From NCBI GenBank assembly GCA_011109175.1, contig RDEW01000032.1, positions 589,334-653,333 on the forward strand: 64,000 nt of DNA, in the 5' to 3' direction. Below the pieces are notes generated by a model. It saw only the letters and a list, made by a program, of their open reading frames with translations, had not been told where the DNA came from and did no database searches. Shown one piece after another: positions 24,480 through 36,569 of this stretch. The DNA is from Dicyema japonicum. Its lineage: Eukaryota > Dicyemida > Rhombozoa > Dicyemidae. Position 1 is the first letter of the stretch. Every line of letters starts with the position of its first letter. Position numbers and translations under genes: made by a program.

Positions 24480-25450
24480 GAGACACATCGAGAAGCTATG
24501 ATGTCCCAAAACACACTAGCTTCTAAGATAGAAACAAATCAGGCACCAGCTGCCAGGAAACAGTGGCAATTCTAAGATGTTCGCGGAACCAATGCCGCCT
24601 ATAGGATCCTCCAGTCTGGACGAGATTGCACTTCCTATCTCCTGGAGAACATCTCCTGGTGACAGGCCCTGTCACACAAGAAATCTCAAAAAGATTGAGA
24701 CGAAACATGCAAGTGATCAAAATTCCACGGATTTTTTAACTTCCCAACAAACCAGTGGACCTAAAGATTTCACTACTATACAAAATTCCTAACAATATGA
24801 AAAAAATTTCCGAAGATACATTGTTTAAAAGAGGAGTGCCGCAGGGGTCTATTCTAAGCCCTCTATTATTCAACATATTTATGAAAGACTTTCCTTCTCC
24901 ACAAGACGTTAGGACCAAGCTGATGATATATGCGGATGACATCTTAATCCTAGACTCATCTCTGAAGGCCTACATCTCTGAGCGACCAATCGGAGCTTTT
25001 GTCGACAGAGTCCAGGTTTGGTGCGATAGGAGAGGGATGAAACTATCCACAGAAAAATCCAGTTGCTTGCGAATATGCAGGCTGGGTCGGCACCAGAGAG
25101 AGTCCAATACGCTACGGATACCTAGAGTCTCTAGCCTGAAATACCTGGGGATTGCAGTGGATGGAAGAGGATCGTATCGGAAGGACATCGAGGAGCGGAG
25201 GAAGAAGGCCGTTCAAGCGATGTTTTGCTCCAGAAAACTAATGTTGGATGTCGATACAATGCTCTATATCTTCCGAATTGTGATTCTCCCAAGACTGATT
25301 TACGGGATGCGAGGATGGTTTTATACTCCCTCGAAAGAAAGGAATTCTCGCTCGCCTGGAAAAAACAAGGCGAGCGGCGATAAAAATATCTCTGGAGAGG
25401 AAATTACATGAAGCCTATCTGAGGAAGAGAATAGCCTTTGTCAGGCCCGG
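24480..25450 (+). mobile_element. Jockey/CR1-like reverse transcriptase, partial
   Basis: The open frame 24755-25411 carries RGVPQGSILSPLLFNIF (motif B), IYADDILIL (catalytic YADD), the GMKLSTEKSS motif D region and LKYLGIAVDGRGSY. The part upstream of motif B is broken and spread over frames. Downstream, LPRLIYGMRGW continues the usual post-palm order. It is truncated at both ends. Confidence 0.75.
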
Positions 25451-25519
25451 TAAAAATAGATATCCAAGTAAGGTTGGTAAGGAGCTGTCTAATTGGCGTA
25501 TTTCCTTGTAAATCATCAG

Positions 25520-26820
25520 GGAAATGCACTGTCCGGTTTCATCAATTTCTGTGGCTCCGAATCCATCGCTTCTACCAATCAGCATAAGAAGCCGCCAAAC
25601 ACGTAAATTGGGAAAAAACCCCACGCCTCACCAAATTCTCATGAAAGAGGAACGCTGTGGATTCAGAATAGCTGTGAATACTATGGAGGAACGAAACAAC
25701 AACCTCTAGATAATGTTGAGGTCTACAGGGATCGCATATTAGGTTATCGCTTATTGACGATCTCAATAGTATTCTGAGAAATCGGTTTTGTAAATCTTCC
25801 AGCTTGCTCTATGCCATAGTGATAGCGAAGCAATCCATGCGGAACAGACTTACTCGATAAATGGTATAACAAATTGTTTGCATAGAAGCTCTAACAATGT
25901 GCGGGAAGATATTTGGGAGTGCGTAAAAGCCTTGAGAATTCCAATTTTCTTTTGGATCCTCTTAGTTACCAGGTACACTCGATGAGAGAATGTGAGGAGA
26001 GGATCTAGGATGACTCAAAGACTGAAAAGGGTCTTCTTAATGGGGATCGGTTAATCATACAATTTTTTGGCGTTGTCCGAATTTCTTTCGTGATAAGGTA
26101 AACGCCAGTAAATATGAATTTCCTGGTGATATATTTAGACGGTTCTTCAAGAACATTAGATCCATCAGGTTTAATAGATCTTGCACTTATTCTCTGAATC
26201 ACTTTTAATCCTCTGAATCACTTTCATTCTCTGAATCACTTTCATTCTCTGAATCACTTTTAATCTTCCTCGACTGTTCGATGTTTCACTGAAATCACGC
26301 TATCATCCAAATAAAAGGAATTGAGTTATTGGTAATTGGGAATGGGAGGTCACAGAGAAACATGTTGAATAGCATTGGTGACAACGATGATTTTTGTGGA
26401 ACTGCAATTGGAAGGTATCGTGGTTTTCATTTTTGGTTGTCTACCACCACTTGGCCCATTCGACCGTTGATAAAATTAGCCAACCATGAGTTGAATTTAA
26501 AGTGGATCGATGTCATAAGAATCTTCAAGGATACTGAGTAATAAGCCTTTTCAACATCTACGAGACCAACACGGTTCTTCGCGTGGGTTGGTGTATTCAG
26601 GCCGTATGAAGTGAATAGGACCAGTTTTGTTAAGTGAGTTGTTGAGTGTCCATCGCGGAATCCGTGTAGAAAAGATGGTAAAGTTACGAAAGGACAGATC
26701 TTGAAAAGGGGCTGTTTTTCGAACACTCGTAATAAGGCACAGATTATACCCAATGTCTGGCCAGAATCAAGACAATCCAACGATTTTTTTCCGAGGGAAA
26801 TGTTGTTACCTGGAGACAAG
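25520..26820 (-). mobile_element. Jockey-like reverse transcriptase, partial, opposite strand
   Basis: The minus strand reads SFLHGFRDGHSTTHLTKLV, then VGLVDVEKAYYSVSLK (motif A, catalytic Asp retained), then WLANFINGRMGQVVVDNQK and VPQ...LSPMLFNMF (motif B). The YADD box is lost in a broken stretch that contains a short tandem repeat (26195-26265). It lies tail to tail with the plus-strand RT fragment at 24.5-25.4 kb. Confidence 0.65.
26195..26265. repeat. Short tandem repeat ATTCTCTGAATCACTTTC
   Basis: About three to four copies of an 18-bp unit lie in a row, inside the minus-strand RT fragment. On that strand the unit encodes an acidic (S-D-S-E-N-E)-type hexapeptide. Confidence 0.6.
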
Positions 26821-26839
26821 TTCTGGAACGAATCAGGAT

Positions 26840-27915
26840 AAGAAGTTAATTAGTTTAGTTACTTATGGTCTTTGGAATAATTTAATTTAAATAAACATCT
26901 ATTTTGAGTGTCCAATCGAGAATTTTTTTAAATTGAACGCATTCCCACTTCATTCCCGGAACTCATATTTCATCATGGTTTTAGATAGGACTATAGACTA
27001 CGTCATGTTTAACGTCTCTAAATTTATATGAAATGGCATCCTTGACTGTCTTTTAAGAATTTGACCAGACAGATTTCAACGTTTCTCTGACTAAACACAC
27101 GTATGGATAATGAGGAGCATTTTTCATTCATTCTTTATCCACATTAGCTATATCATTCTATGAGGAACCTAATAGTCAAGTTCTTTCACTTCTAGTGTTG
27201 ATATTTTCTATATGCCGAATTATAGCTAAGAATCTGTTTCACAAAGGCGTCATAAAGTCTTAATTTTCTCACAATTATTGTCGATAGTCTCTAGTAAATG
27301 TTTAAAGGACTCTACCAGTTTTCTCTTCATCTCTGCATTTTTTTTTCCGCCAATAAAATAGAATGTCTGCTACTCATAACTTATGTTTTTAATCACAACA
27401 ACCACAAAAATAATCTATTTATTTATCTCCAAGACCACGAAGAAAGATACGTCAAAACTAACTAATTAGGTGACAAATATAATCTTGATTTTCATATTGT
27501 CACTGTAAATATACAAAATTATTATTTCGTTTTTTTAATTTCAACGAAGTAATGATTTTTTGGGTTAGCATTCATCTTAGAATCCGCATTTTCTTCTTGT
27601 TTGGCCAGAAAAATGACTTCTGTTTCCGTAGTCTTCTAAAGCTGTCCAATTCATAATAGAAAAACGATCACTGAATTTTTGAGAAGAGTTTAGTGAGCCT
27701 GGATTTTTTTGTTACAGCACAAGACTTAAATTGGATCATTCTCCAATTAGTGTTAGGGATATTGAAAATCGAAACTGAAAATCATCAAGTGAGTGAACAA
27801 ATAACAGATATCATAACTTACATAGCATAGCTTCACCAGAAAAATATACTCAGAAAGGATAATGGTGTTTCGAATCACTGGACCATCAAGAAGATCATGA
27901 TGAAATACATAATAT
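26840..27915. other. AT-rich stretch without recognised gene
   Basis: There is no open frame above 60 codons with motif support. A piece near 27.42-27.48 kb resembles 53.86-53.99 kb (a CCAAGACCACxAAGAAA core), suggesting a short dispersed repeat. Confidence 0.3.
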
Positions 27916-27921
27916 CATCAC

Positions 27922-29050
27922 TTAAGATTCTATCGAGATTCTCAATCGTTTGCTTAACACGTAAATTGCTAATGACAGAATGGTGATAGTGGAGAGAAAG
28001 ATTCCAAAGAATATTTTGACTAACTTCAATTGAACCTTTTAAAAATCAACCTTTAAATTAACCTTTTTGTATTTCTTTAGAAGATATGCTCATCCTTTCA
28101 TGTTCAAAATTAGGTTTCCTGTAAAAATACGAAATCTAACTTTAAAGTAATGTTAAAAGAATCTGAAAATAAAGGTATTTGGAAACTCATATCAATAAAT
28201 GAATTCAGGTCTTTTTAATAATTGACAAATAAAGTAACCTATTTGACATAATCCATGTTGAGTTTCATTTTCATTAATACTTCTCATTTACCAGTACAAT
28301 GCTGCATAACTGCTGTATGAGGCAACTTTATTGATGTCATATTTTCTTTTCATCGAATGATTCCCAATTTTGAAAAACCTGTCCTAGCGGAAGCATTAAT
28401 AAATACACTTCGGTAATAATACCTGAGTTTATATTTATAGAAAACACTGTAAGCAAATTCATTCTCTGAATTACTTTTAATCTTTAAAAGGTGGCAAACT
28501 TTCTTTCACATTCTTGGATCATATCCTCAATAGTCATATATTCTATTATTAGCACATTATAGATGATTGTTATTGTCGTAAAAATATTTTATATACCTTG
28601 TTTGACTTATATACGACGTTTCATTGTATGTTCTGGTCTTTATAACAAAATTGCTTTCACCAATTCCACTAAAAGTATTATCTGAAACTAAAAATGCATC
28701 AAAACCTTTTTCACAAAATAACTGTATTAGGCCATAGTAGGCGTTGTTGTAGTTTTTGGTGTAACTCCTCGTATAGTTTCTTGATATAATTTTAAAAGTA
28801 AACCAATTATAGCTGAAAATTTATTCTTGAAATCATTTTCGTTAATTCCTTTTGTTAGATTTTCTAGTAATTCTATTTTCCTGGATAATTTAATTTTCAG
28901 TTGTTTGTTTGAATAATTGTTAAAACAAAATCTTCATAAGTTTTGTTAAAACCCTTATATAATGAATTTATTAAAATTTTAACTTGATTTAGAATCAAAA
29001 GAATTTCTTCTGTATCCTCAAAACTAAAAAAATCAAGAAGTAGTAATTTA
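27922..29050 (-). CDS. C-type-lectin-like single-pass membrane protein, paralogue A (with frame breaks)
   Basis: The 3' 820 bp closely match paralogue B at 32.1-33.4 kb: CEKGFDAFLVSDNTFSG, then YMTIEDMIQECER, HTAVMQHCTGKW and NETQHGLCQI, then the transmembrane helix and a short tail, here ending LRISIES. The same micro-intron (28 nt, before DLNSFIDMSFQ) is present. The 5' part differs entirely. It encodes a helical stretch (QVKILINSLYKGFNKTYEDF, then KIELLENLTKGINENDF) and a Thr-rich linker ending TPKTTTTPTM. Single-base breaks are frequent and mostly at homopolymers, so coding status is uncertain. The C and W residues of the shared block fit a C-type-lectin-like fold. Ligand is unknown. Confidence 0.5.
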
Positions 29051-29144
29051 ATACCTATAATTAGTTAAATTACTAACAAAACGCATCTAATACTGTTCCT
29101 GAATTTATCAACAAAGATTATCAATAAATTTCTGGGGTAAACGA

Positions 29145-29475
29145 GATTGTGGCTTAGTGGTTAGGGTGTCGGGCTTAAGTGGCTTAGGCTACGGGTTCGA
29201 ATCTCCCTGCTGTTCACCTGGTGGAAGGTTCCACGCAATCTACGATGCAGAAAGGGTTTGACGAGTGACGCCGTCATCAGTGAATACTCACTGCGGAACT
29301 GGATTGTCTAGAAAGGACACTCACACAAGAAAAGAAAAAAAGAAATGAAGATCATTCCTGGTTCTACGATTAGTTAAAACTAACTGTTCTTTTACTTAAA
29401 TAAAGTGTGTGTCCCTGCCTATGCGGAGCTATAAATACTATGGCTCTCGTGAAAAGGCTTTATTATTATTATTAT
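29145..29475 (+). repeat. tRNA-derived SINE, copy 2 (best copy)
   Basis: A-box TGGCTTAGTGG at 29150-29160 and B-box GGTTCGAATCT at 29194-29204 match the polymerase III consensus. The body matches 20191-20500 almost base for base. The tail is GGCTCTCGTGAAAAGGC followed by (TTA)n at about 29460-29475, a microsatellite tail as in SINEs mobilised by RTE- or L2-like LINEs. Confidence 0.85.
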
Positions 29476-29814
29476 TAAACGAGATTGTATATTTGAAAAT
29501 CAGCAAAAGAAGCAACATTTCATTAATTATCGCCAAAGGCATTAAATAATTAAAAATAGGTTAAAATCTGTGTACGGAAATATCAATTTCAAATCTATGT
29601 ACGGAAATATCAAGTAAAATCAATAACTACCAGTCTTTTGAATCTCCGTCAGAGACCGCAGTAGATTCATGTCTTCATAGGATTCAGTTTATTCACTATC
29701 CTGGAAATTAGACACAAATTTTACCGGATTTTGCTAAAATTGGATTTTTAATAATTTTAAAATAAATTTGCTCTCTTTATTATTTTTTTTGAATCAAAAA
29801 AACCACCGTCATAA

Positions 29815-30075
29815 TCAAAAATAAACAAAATTCAGGTGATCCCAGCTTCCCTCAACAGTCTCCGCATCTTTTCTCGGTGCTCCGACTGCGTTCCTGCGCA
29901 TTTCCGATATGGACCGGGGTCCGCATACCCGAGTCTTTCGCAGGGGCACTAATCCAAGCTGTATATCGAATCGTGAAATTCTTAAACATGGAGCCCTATA
30001 ATCTCTTGAGCAAATGTCGAGATCACAGTTATTCAGAAAAGACGTAGAAAACAGTGGATAACTAAAAAGCAACTA
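29815..30075 (-). mobile_element. Non-LTR element 3' tail
   Basis: The minus open frame ends DAETVEGSWDHLNFVYF and includes the complement of ATTCAGGTGATCC, as at 17.04-17.24 kb. It is probably the last codons and 3' end of a jockey/CR1-like element. No catalytic motif is present. Confidence 0.4.
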
Positions 30076-30079
30076 TTGT

Positions 30080-31300
30080 TACCAAACACTCTGGAAACGT
30101 TCAGTTATATCGATGAACACGTCGGAAAGAAATCCAAGCCTCAGGGAACGTCTTTTGACAGATAACAATAACGAGAGTAGTTTGACATATAAAATAGGAT
30201 CGTCAAAAGGCTGTTAAAAGTGAGTAACCTCATTTTTAGACGTAATAGGATATCGATGGCAAGTATTCTTTAATCAGAACATGTACCTATGATTTCATAA
30301 GGTTTGTTGATTTCGATGATGCAATTGTGGAGGTTTATGATTACCTAATATGTTCGAAATTATCAAAGTTATGAGTTGTGTAGAGTTGATAGTTGTGTTG
30401 GGATTCAATAAATGAGAACGGTTAGATAACTCATTCCACAATTTATAGACAACTGACAAGAGAATAATAAGAAGAGGATGATCACGGTTAGGTTTCACAA
30501 TATAAACGATTGTGGACTTTTAGAAAATTTAATAATATTTTTAGTGTGAGAATTCTTTGGACATAATTTTCAGACGGTGAATGACTAGACTATCTAGTCC
30601 TCTTGCATTAAAATTCATAGAGTTTGTGAAAAGTTTTGACACAAGGGGTTGTAGGACATTGATTAGTTCTAGATTTTTCTGAGAACGAATCTATGGAGTA
30701 GGAAGGACTGATCCTCAAAATCACATAATGTTGACCAGCTCGCGAGAAAACATTTTACAGACTTGTTTTTAAATAATCCAAAAATGATTCAGAATATATG
30801 GTTGAGGTGACGTGCCTCTTAAAAATGATTTCTGGAAAACACGGACACATATGGATTAACCTCTCTCTTGATGTTCAACGTCAGGAGACTCTCCAACACA
30901 TGGAAAAGAATAGAAATATGAGAAGACCTCTCGAGATACATAGTATTCCTCGGATGTCTTCAAGAGACAAAATTAACAAACAGGATAGAAAAACAACACG
31001 GAAATTTAATGTTAATCTTACTTCCTGGAGGTACCTGGCACTGTGGGTTGGGATTCGCTGTAAGGAATGAAGAATTTACTATTACTGGAGTGTAATCGAC
31101 AGAATTTGGATACTATCAATAAACTGGACAATCTTAACCCTACCAAGAGTTACCTAACCATCATAAACACTCTCCACAGTTGCTAGCATAATAAGAACCC
31201 TGAGGTGGTCGAAGACCTTCTAATCTGTCGGCTGCCTACATCTTGCCAGACACGAGACAACGTGGTCAGCGTACAGGAAAAATGCAGGACCTCCTTAAAA
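30080..31300. other. Decayed, mostly unassigned sequence
   Basis: An open frame at 30798-31070 (plus) begins near GGTTGAGGTGACGTGCCTC, similar to the start of the RTE-like element at 41995, so part of this may be a 5' scrap of that family. No catalytic motif is visible. Confidence 0.25.
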
Positions 31301-31309
31301 TGGACAATA

Positions 31310-31630
31310 AAATTTTTTTACTATCACGTGGCGCCATGTGGTGCTGCATGGCTAATTGGTTGAATTTTTCTGTTTGCTTGTCTGTTCCTCCTCTCTCTTC
31401 CAATTGGAGTGGCGTCATGTGAGCCATCTGTCTAGGTGGCGCCCAGTTCCTGGCTGGCACGAAAAAGAATTATTTGCTCTCCCCCGCTCCACTGGAAAGG
31501 TTTCTACAACTTTTACCTTTATGTTGATTCCTGATGGACTTAGTTGTGTAGAAGTGGAAACTGAATACACTTAATTAGTTATTTACTTTAAATTTTTTCT
31601 CGATGTATCCGGGGTTAATAAATAAATCAA
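31310..31630 (+). repeat. LTR-like dispersed repeat, copy 1
   Basis: It aligns over about 330 bp with the complement of 35265-35640. Shared blocks include CATGTxGTGCTxCAxGG near the start, CTGGCTGGCA, TTTTACCTTTATG and the end block TGTATCCGGGTTAATAAA. Length and unique-sequence character fit a solo LTR, but no TG...CA ends, primer site or coding region were found. Confidence 0.4.
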
Positions 31631-32140
31631 AAGGGCAGGAGACATGCCTTACCACACAAATCGTGAAGGGGAATTGCGTCTTTGATTTTGATAGGATTCT
31701 CAGTAAATTGAAAGATTTCTAAAATCAAAATGCTCCTGAGAGCAATGCTAGGTCACTCTCCGCTATTCACCGACAATTTGACCCCTCAATATTGTCCTAG
31801 GTAAGTGATTGTGGTAAACAGCCATTTCCATTCTTCCATGGGCATGGTGAACACAATCCAAGAAGTCGCAAATAGACCATCGGTCTTATTCCGAGTAAGC
31901 GATTGCTAACTTTTGCTGAATTTGATCAAAGATTAAATTCAATGTTTTAGAGACTGTTGATCGGTCCTGTTGTCAATACAAGCAAACTTTCAAATATTTG
32001 TCGGGAAAAGGAGAGGTTATGTTTGTTGACTACGATTGTAGTTATTTTTTTCACGAACAGATTCCCACAGGAAACCTATAATCAGTATTTTAGTTCGCAT
32101 TTATGATTGATAAATAAAAATTAACAGGAACCAGAATTTA

Positions 32141-33430
32141 TTAACCACTTATCGAGAGATTATAGTTATTAGTTTGCGATGTTTTAAGAAAGTCGAATAT
32201 TTGTCTCAATCGTTTGCTTAACAAGTAAATTGCTAATGACAGAATGGTGAAAGTGGAGAAAAAGATTCCGAAGAATATTTTGACTAACTTCAATTGAACC
32301 TTTTAAAATCAACCTTAAATTAACCTTTTTGTATTCTCTAGAAGAATGCTCATTTTTCATGTTCAGAATTAGGTTTCCTGTTAAAAATACAAAATCTAAC
32401 TTGAAAGATATGTTAAAAGAATCTGAAAATAAAGGTATTTGGAAACTCATATCAATAAATGAATTCAGGTCTTTTTAATAATTGACAAATATGGTAACCT
32501 ATTTGACATAATCCATATTGAGTTTCATTTTCATTAATAATTCTCCATTTACCAGTACAATGCTGCATAACTGCTGTATGATGACTTTATTGGATGTCAC
32601 AATTTCTTTTTCATCGAAAGATTCCCAATTTTGAAAACCTGTCTTAGCGGAAACATCAATAAATACACTTTGGGTAATAATATCTGAGTTTATATTTATA
32701 GAAAATACTGTAAGCAAATTTATTATCTGAATTACTTTCAACCCTTGAAAGGGTGGCAGACTTCTTTCACATTCTTGGATCATATCCTCAATAGTCATAT
32801 ATTTCATTATTAGCATATAGATGATGTCATTGTCGTAAAAATATTTTATATACCCTTGTTGACTTATATACGACGTTTCATTGTGTTCTGGTCTTTATAG
32901 CAAAATTTCTTACAATAATTCCACCATAAGTATTATCTGAACTAATAATGCATCAAACCATTTTCACAAATAACTGTATTAGGCATAGTCTTAATTTGAA
33001 CTCGCATTTTTAAAGAACAATGATCTACTTTTAATCCGTAAGTATATTTTAGGTTGAACCCATCTGTAATGTTCACAAAAGGCTAATTTATTATTGAAAT
33101 TCCTAACCATAAGAGATCCATTAAATAAAGTAGATCCATTATTTGAAATTATTCCGTTTATCCAAAAATCTTTTCCAGCTATGACTAATTTAATAACTCT
33201 AAAACCATACAGGACAGAAACTCGAGTTCATTTTGGCTATTAATGATCACCAAATAAGAAGGCAGTATACATAGCTTACTTGAGGATATTTGATCAAGTT
33301 TAATGGTCGAGATGAAATAACTTTTACCCTTATAATTAAATTTTTCACCATCGTCTAATAAACTTGTTAACATCGATTTACCAGTTTGAGTCGCTGAATA
33401 GTCCAAAAAAAGAATATACAAGTATAACAT
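32141..33430 (-). CDS. C-type-lectin-like single-pass membrane protein, paralogue B
   Basis: From ATG at 33428-33430 the minus strand encodes a signal-peptide-like MLYLYILFLDYSATQTG, then a lectin-like block YKGKSYFISTIKLDQIS, C-ILPSYLVIINSQNELEFLSF, GKDFWINGI and GSTLFNGSL. A second block follows with ECERSLPPFQ, VFID, AVMQHCTGKW and YGLCQI. The end is a helix KIFFGIFFSTFTILSLAIYL, a basic flank LSKRLRQ and a 20-residue tail (stop 32141-32143). GT-AG introns of 26 nt (33185-33210), 28 nt (32471-32498) and 25 nt (32300-32324) rejoin frames exactly at these motifs. The middle (about 32.6-33.0 kb) has several one-base breaks; comparison with paralogue A shows they are shortened homopolymers. 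It is probably a cell-surface protein with two lectin-like domains. Sugar binding cannot be judged, because no EPN or QPD motif is seen. Confidence 0.6.
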
Positions 33431-33439
33431 TTCCACATT

Positions 33440-34530
33440 GAAGCGAAATCTGATTTATAAATGAAATCTATTTTCAGGAATTTAAAAAAATGTGTCAATT
33501 TTCATGAATGCGCTTATTTTGCTAACATAACGAGATTGACAGGACATGTCTCTTGATTTACAATTTACTAAATATAATTTATCCAATGTTGTGGATCGTT
33601 TTTTTCGAAAATAGATTTACACGAACATTCCTGCGAAATAAATGTATTGAAAGCAGGAAAGTCGTCTTGTGGTTGTAAGAAATCACGGGAAAAAGTGTTA
33701 TGGCTGCCATTATCATTGGGAATCCTGATTCCTGACTAATCTGCATTCTCTCATGTTTATCGATTATATCGTTTGTTCTTTTTAACTGAATTGGTGTCTG
33801 CATTGATTGCGCCATGAAGCTAAAAATCGGGATAACTCTTAGAGGAAAATGGAACCTTAACTATATTCTTTAGATAAATCTCATATTTTCTCAATTTCTC
33901 CAATTCAACTTGTTGTAAATTCTCTGACGACGTTATTTCCACATCAAAAAGGATGGGGATTATTCGGCACATACTAAGGATGAATCATGCTTTTCCTGCT
34001 TACAATATTATGAAATAATACTTCCTCTGCTCAGGAGATTTTAGAATTAAGTAACGAACAACTTTGCCATCAATAATGAAAATCGATATTAAACATGTCA
34101 AACAGAATTAGAAGACGCAGATAACCTAGATTAAGGATGTCAAACACGCGTCCCGCACAAGGATTGTTATATAGTCGACGACATATAACCCTTATACTCT
34201 CCTCATTAGAATGATACCACCAGGAAAAGCAGTAAATTTCTGTTAATGGGGTCAAATTGAAAGGCAGTGGTTATGAGCGTTAAATATCTAGAAGATCTAC
34301 GAACAGATGCACACAACAGAGGCTTATTGCTATTGATGATACCGTTGACACCACTGAAATACCACATCTTGAAGTTTTTATCCCTGTGATAGTAAATTTA
34401 ATATTTATGAAGAACAGATTGAACTGATTCAATACATGACATTACAACAAGCGAAACATGTCTGAAAAAGTCTAAAAGATTCTTCCTGCTTATGATTTTG
34501 ATTTGAGAAACTTTCATGTTTATCTACTGA
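33440..34530. other. No recognised gene
   Basis: Open frames at 33579-33815 and 34070-34255 (minus) lack motifs and conserved spacing. They could be upstream exons of the lectin-like gene or of nothing; I could not join them. Confidence 0.3.
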
Positions 34531-34534
34531 TGCA

Positions 34535-34628
34535 GAACCAAGCAATTTTATGTGTGGCCTGCTTGTATACTCAAATTATCTTGTGGGCCGTGGATCTCTT
34601 TGAGTTCGATATGCCTGATCTAGACAGC
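34535..34628 (-). mobile_element. hAT terminus
   Basis: On the minus strand CAGGCATATCGAACTCAAAGAG, followed by ACGGCCCACAAG, has the form of a hAT end, and it is preceded by the 8-mer GTCTAGAT. The same 8-mer precedes the hAT-like end near 4576. No internal transposase is visible. Confidence 0.4.
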
Positions 34629-34865
34629 CACCGAAAAATCGAGTCTCAAAAAAAGCGTAGAGGAGTCTAACAGACAGAATCATCCGTGGGTGGCACAAGC
34701 GACGTGAAGGATATAATTTTCTTACTGCGAATGAGCATTTTAATAATACTTTTGTGCTATTATTGTTTTCTGAAATCTATCCACTATGTGCGTTGACATC
34801 ATTATTCTCAATATCCATTCGCATAAACGATACATAATAATTTACATTTAATCGTATCCAATACT

Positions 34866-35100
34866 TTACTAAGAGCCATATTACCTATAGCTCTTCCCAG
34901 GTAGGACACAAACTTTACTAAAGAACGGTTATCATAACTAATCTTAGAGGGAAAACCAAAAAATTCCTTGCATTTCTTTTTTTCTTTTTGTGCATATAAG
35001 TCATTTTGTAGACGATCAGGTAATGCAGTGAAATGTTCCTTGATGACGGCGTCACTCGTCAAGCCAAGTGTGGAACCTTCGACCGAAATATACAGAAGCG
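34866..35100 (-). repeat. SINE, diverged copy
   Basis: The complement contains the tail (AGAGCCATAT, ACACAAACTTTA, AAGAACGGTTATCATAAC) at 34866-34945 and the body (GATGACGGCGTCACTCGTCAA, then GTGGAACCTTC) at 35040-35085. The middle is replaced or diverged, and the tRNA head is decayed. Confidence 0.55.
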
Positions 35101-35264
35101 AGATTCTAACTCATGCCTCTTGTCCGAAACTCGTTACACTGCGAATCTAATAATTGTTGATTATTAATACTCTTGAATAACTACACGTTAATGCTCTCTT
35201 TATCTAAAATCCATATTTGTTCAAGGAGGAGGTTCGATTATCTTCTGGGAATTCTCGTGAGCTT

Positions 35265-35640
35265 TTGTTTTATGACACAAACCATTTGGAACATTAACCC
35301 AGCTTCTTTTATTAACCCGGATACACCGAGAAAGATATTAACAATGAACAACTAAGTGTATCCAGTTTTCCATTGTTACAGAAACATATTCTTCCAAACA
35401 CAAATATACTCGGAACTAGCATAAAGGTAAAAGATGTCCATCCCTTCAAGTGGAAAGGGGGAAAGCAAATGCCAGCCTGGTACTGGAAGTTAACTGAGAC
35501 AGGTGGATCACATGAAGCCACTCTAATAAGAGAAAAAAGAAGAGAACAGACAAAACAAACAGAAAAATTTAACTAATTAACCGTGTAGCACTACATGGCA
35601 CGACACTGAGATTTAAAAAATCATCCAGCTTCAGAAGAAC
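35265..35640 (-). repeat. LTR-like dispersed repeat, copy 2
   Basis: This is the reverse-complement counterpart of 31310-31630, with the same block order. The two copies are inverted relative to each other, about 3.6 kb apart, and flank lectin-like paralogue B. They are therefore not the two LTRs of one element. Confidence 0.4.
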
Positions 35641-36565
35641 AGACAAAATAATTGATAGTAGCCAAAAATGCAACTCTTCTAAAATGGGTATAAGTCATCA
35701 TTGATGATAAATAAAACAACATACATTGAGATTAACTTTATTTTTATTACTGTATGTTCATCGACCAAGATAATATTATATGCTACGTGGTGTGCATATA
35801 CGTTTCAGTTGGAAATAATGAAGCGAATCCCCGGGGCCTTCTTGTTAAATAAAATAGCAAGAATAGTATGACGGAGGGAAGACAATCGTCTATGGAGATG
35901 AATGACGTCACGAGAAATAATATTATCGAAAACCAGAATATTGGTGATCATGATGTTCCCTTTTAGCCAGCATCTAAAGATGTTATTTGTGTTTCTGGAG
36001 CTGGATGGGTGTTTGAGATAGTTTATGCTGCGAAACAGAGATTTGGGAGGATCTATAAAGGTGAATAGAGCCTTATTTTTAATCAGTTAAATGCGAAATA
36101 TTCGAAGAGTTCAAATCTGTGTCAGCTGAAAAAGTAGGTCAAACAAATAAAAAGGGATTGAAAAACAAAATTGTGGAAATGTGGAAGTTTTTAATTTTAA
36201 AAAGTGTTTATAAGAAATTAAATTCCAAGTTAAGGAAATTAAGTCAATCCCAAAGAATACTCGAAAACCAACACCCAAAATTCAGAGGCGACGGGTCATA
36301 CAAAAAAATGGAATCTTAACATGGCTTTTAATGTACTAAAATTAATCGAATAATTAATGGGGAATATATGGCAGAAAGTTGGTTTTATACTAACCTATTT
36401 AATTACTAAAAAGGATGATTTTGAGAGTTACGTCCGAATACGTGTATGCCAACATTATATAAGCTTGCTACCAAATATGTTAATGCCAAACTCTCAGATT
36501 TTGTAAATTCGTTTGGGCTATTATCTGACACCTTACTGATCTTCTCACTAAGTCGCCTTACTGGT
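35640..36565. other. No recognised gene
   Basis: A lysine-rich plus frame at 36119-36319 has no motif. A TGACGTCA palindrome lies near 35905. Nothing else is recognised. Confidence 0.25.
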
Positions 36566-36569
36566 CTTC

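Noticed and set aside
29145-29210. Functional tRNA gene
   Set aside because: A and B boxes are present, but no cloverleaf with anticodon stem or acceptor pairing was found, and the same head occurs in repeated SINE copies.
33185-33436. ATP-binding site from the ATQTGKS stretch
   Set aside because: It lacks the P-loop glycine pattern, lies right after a signal-like peptide and before a lectin-like domain, so it is an extracellular segment.
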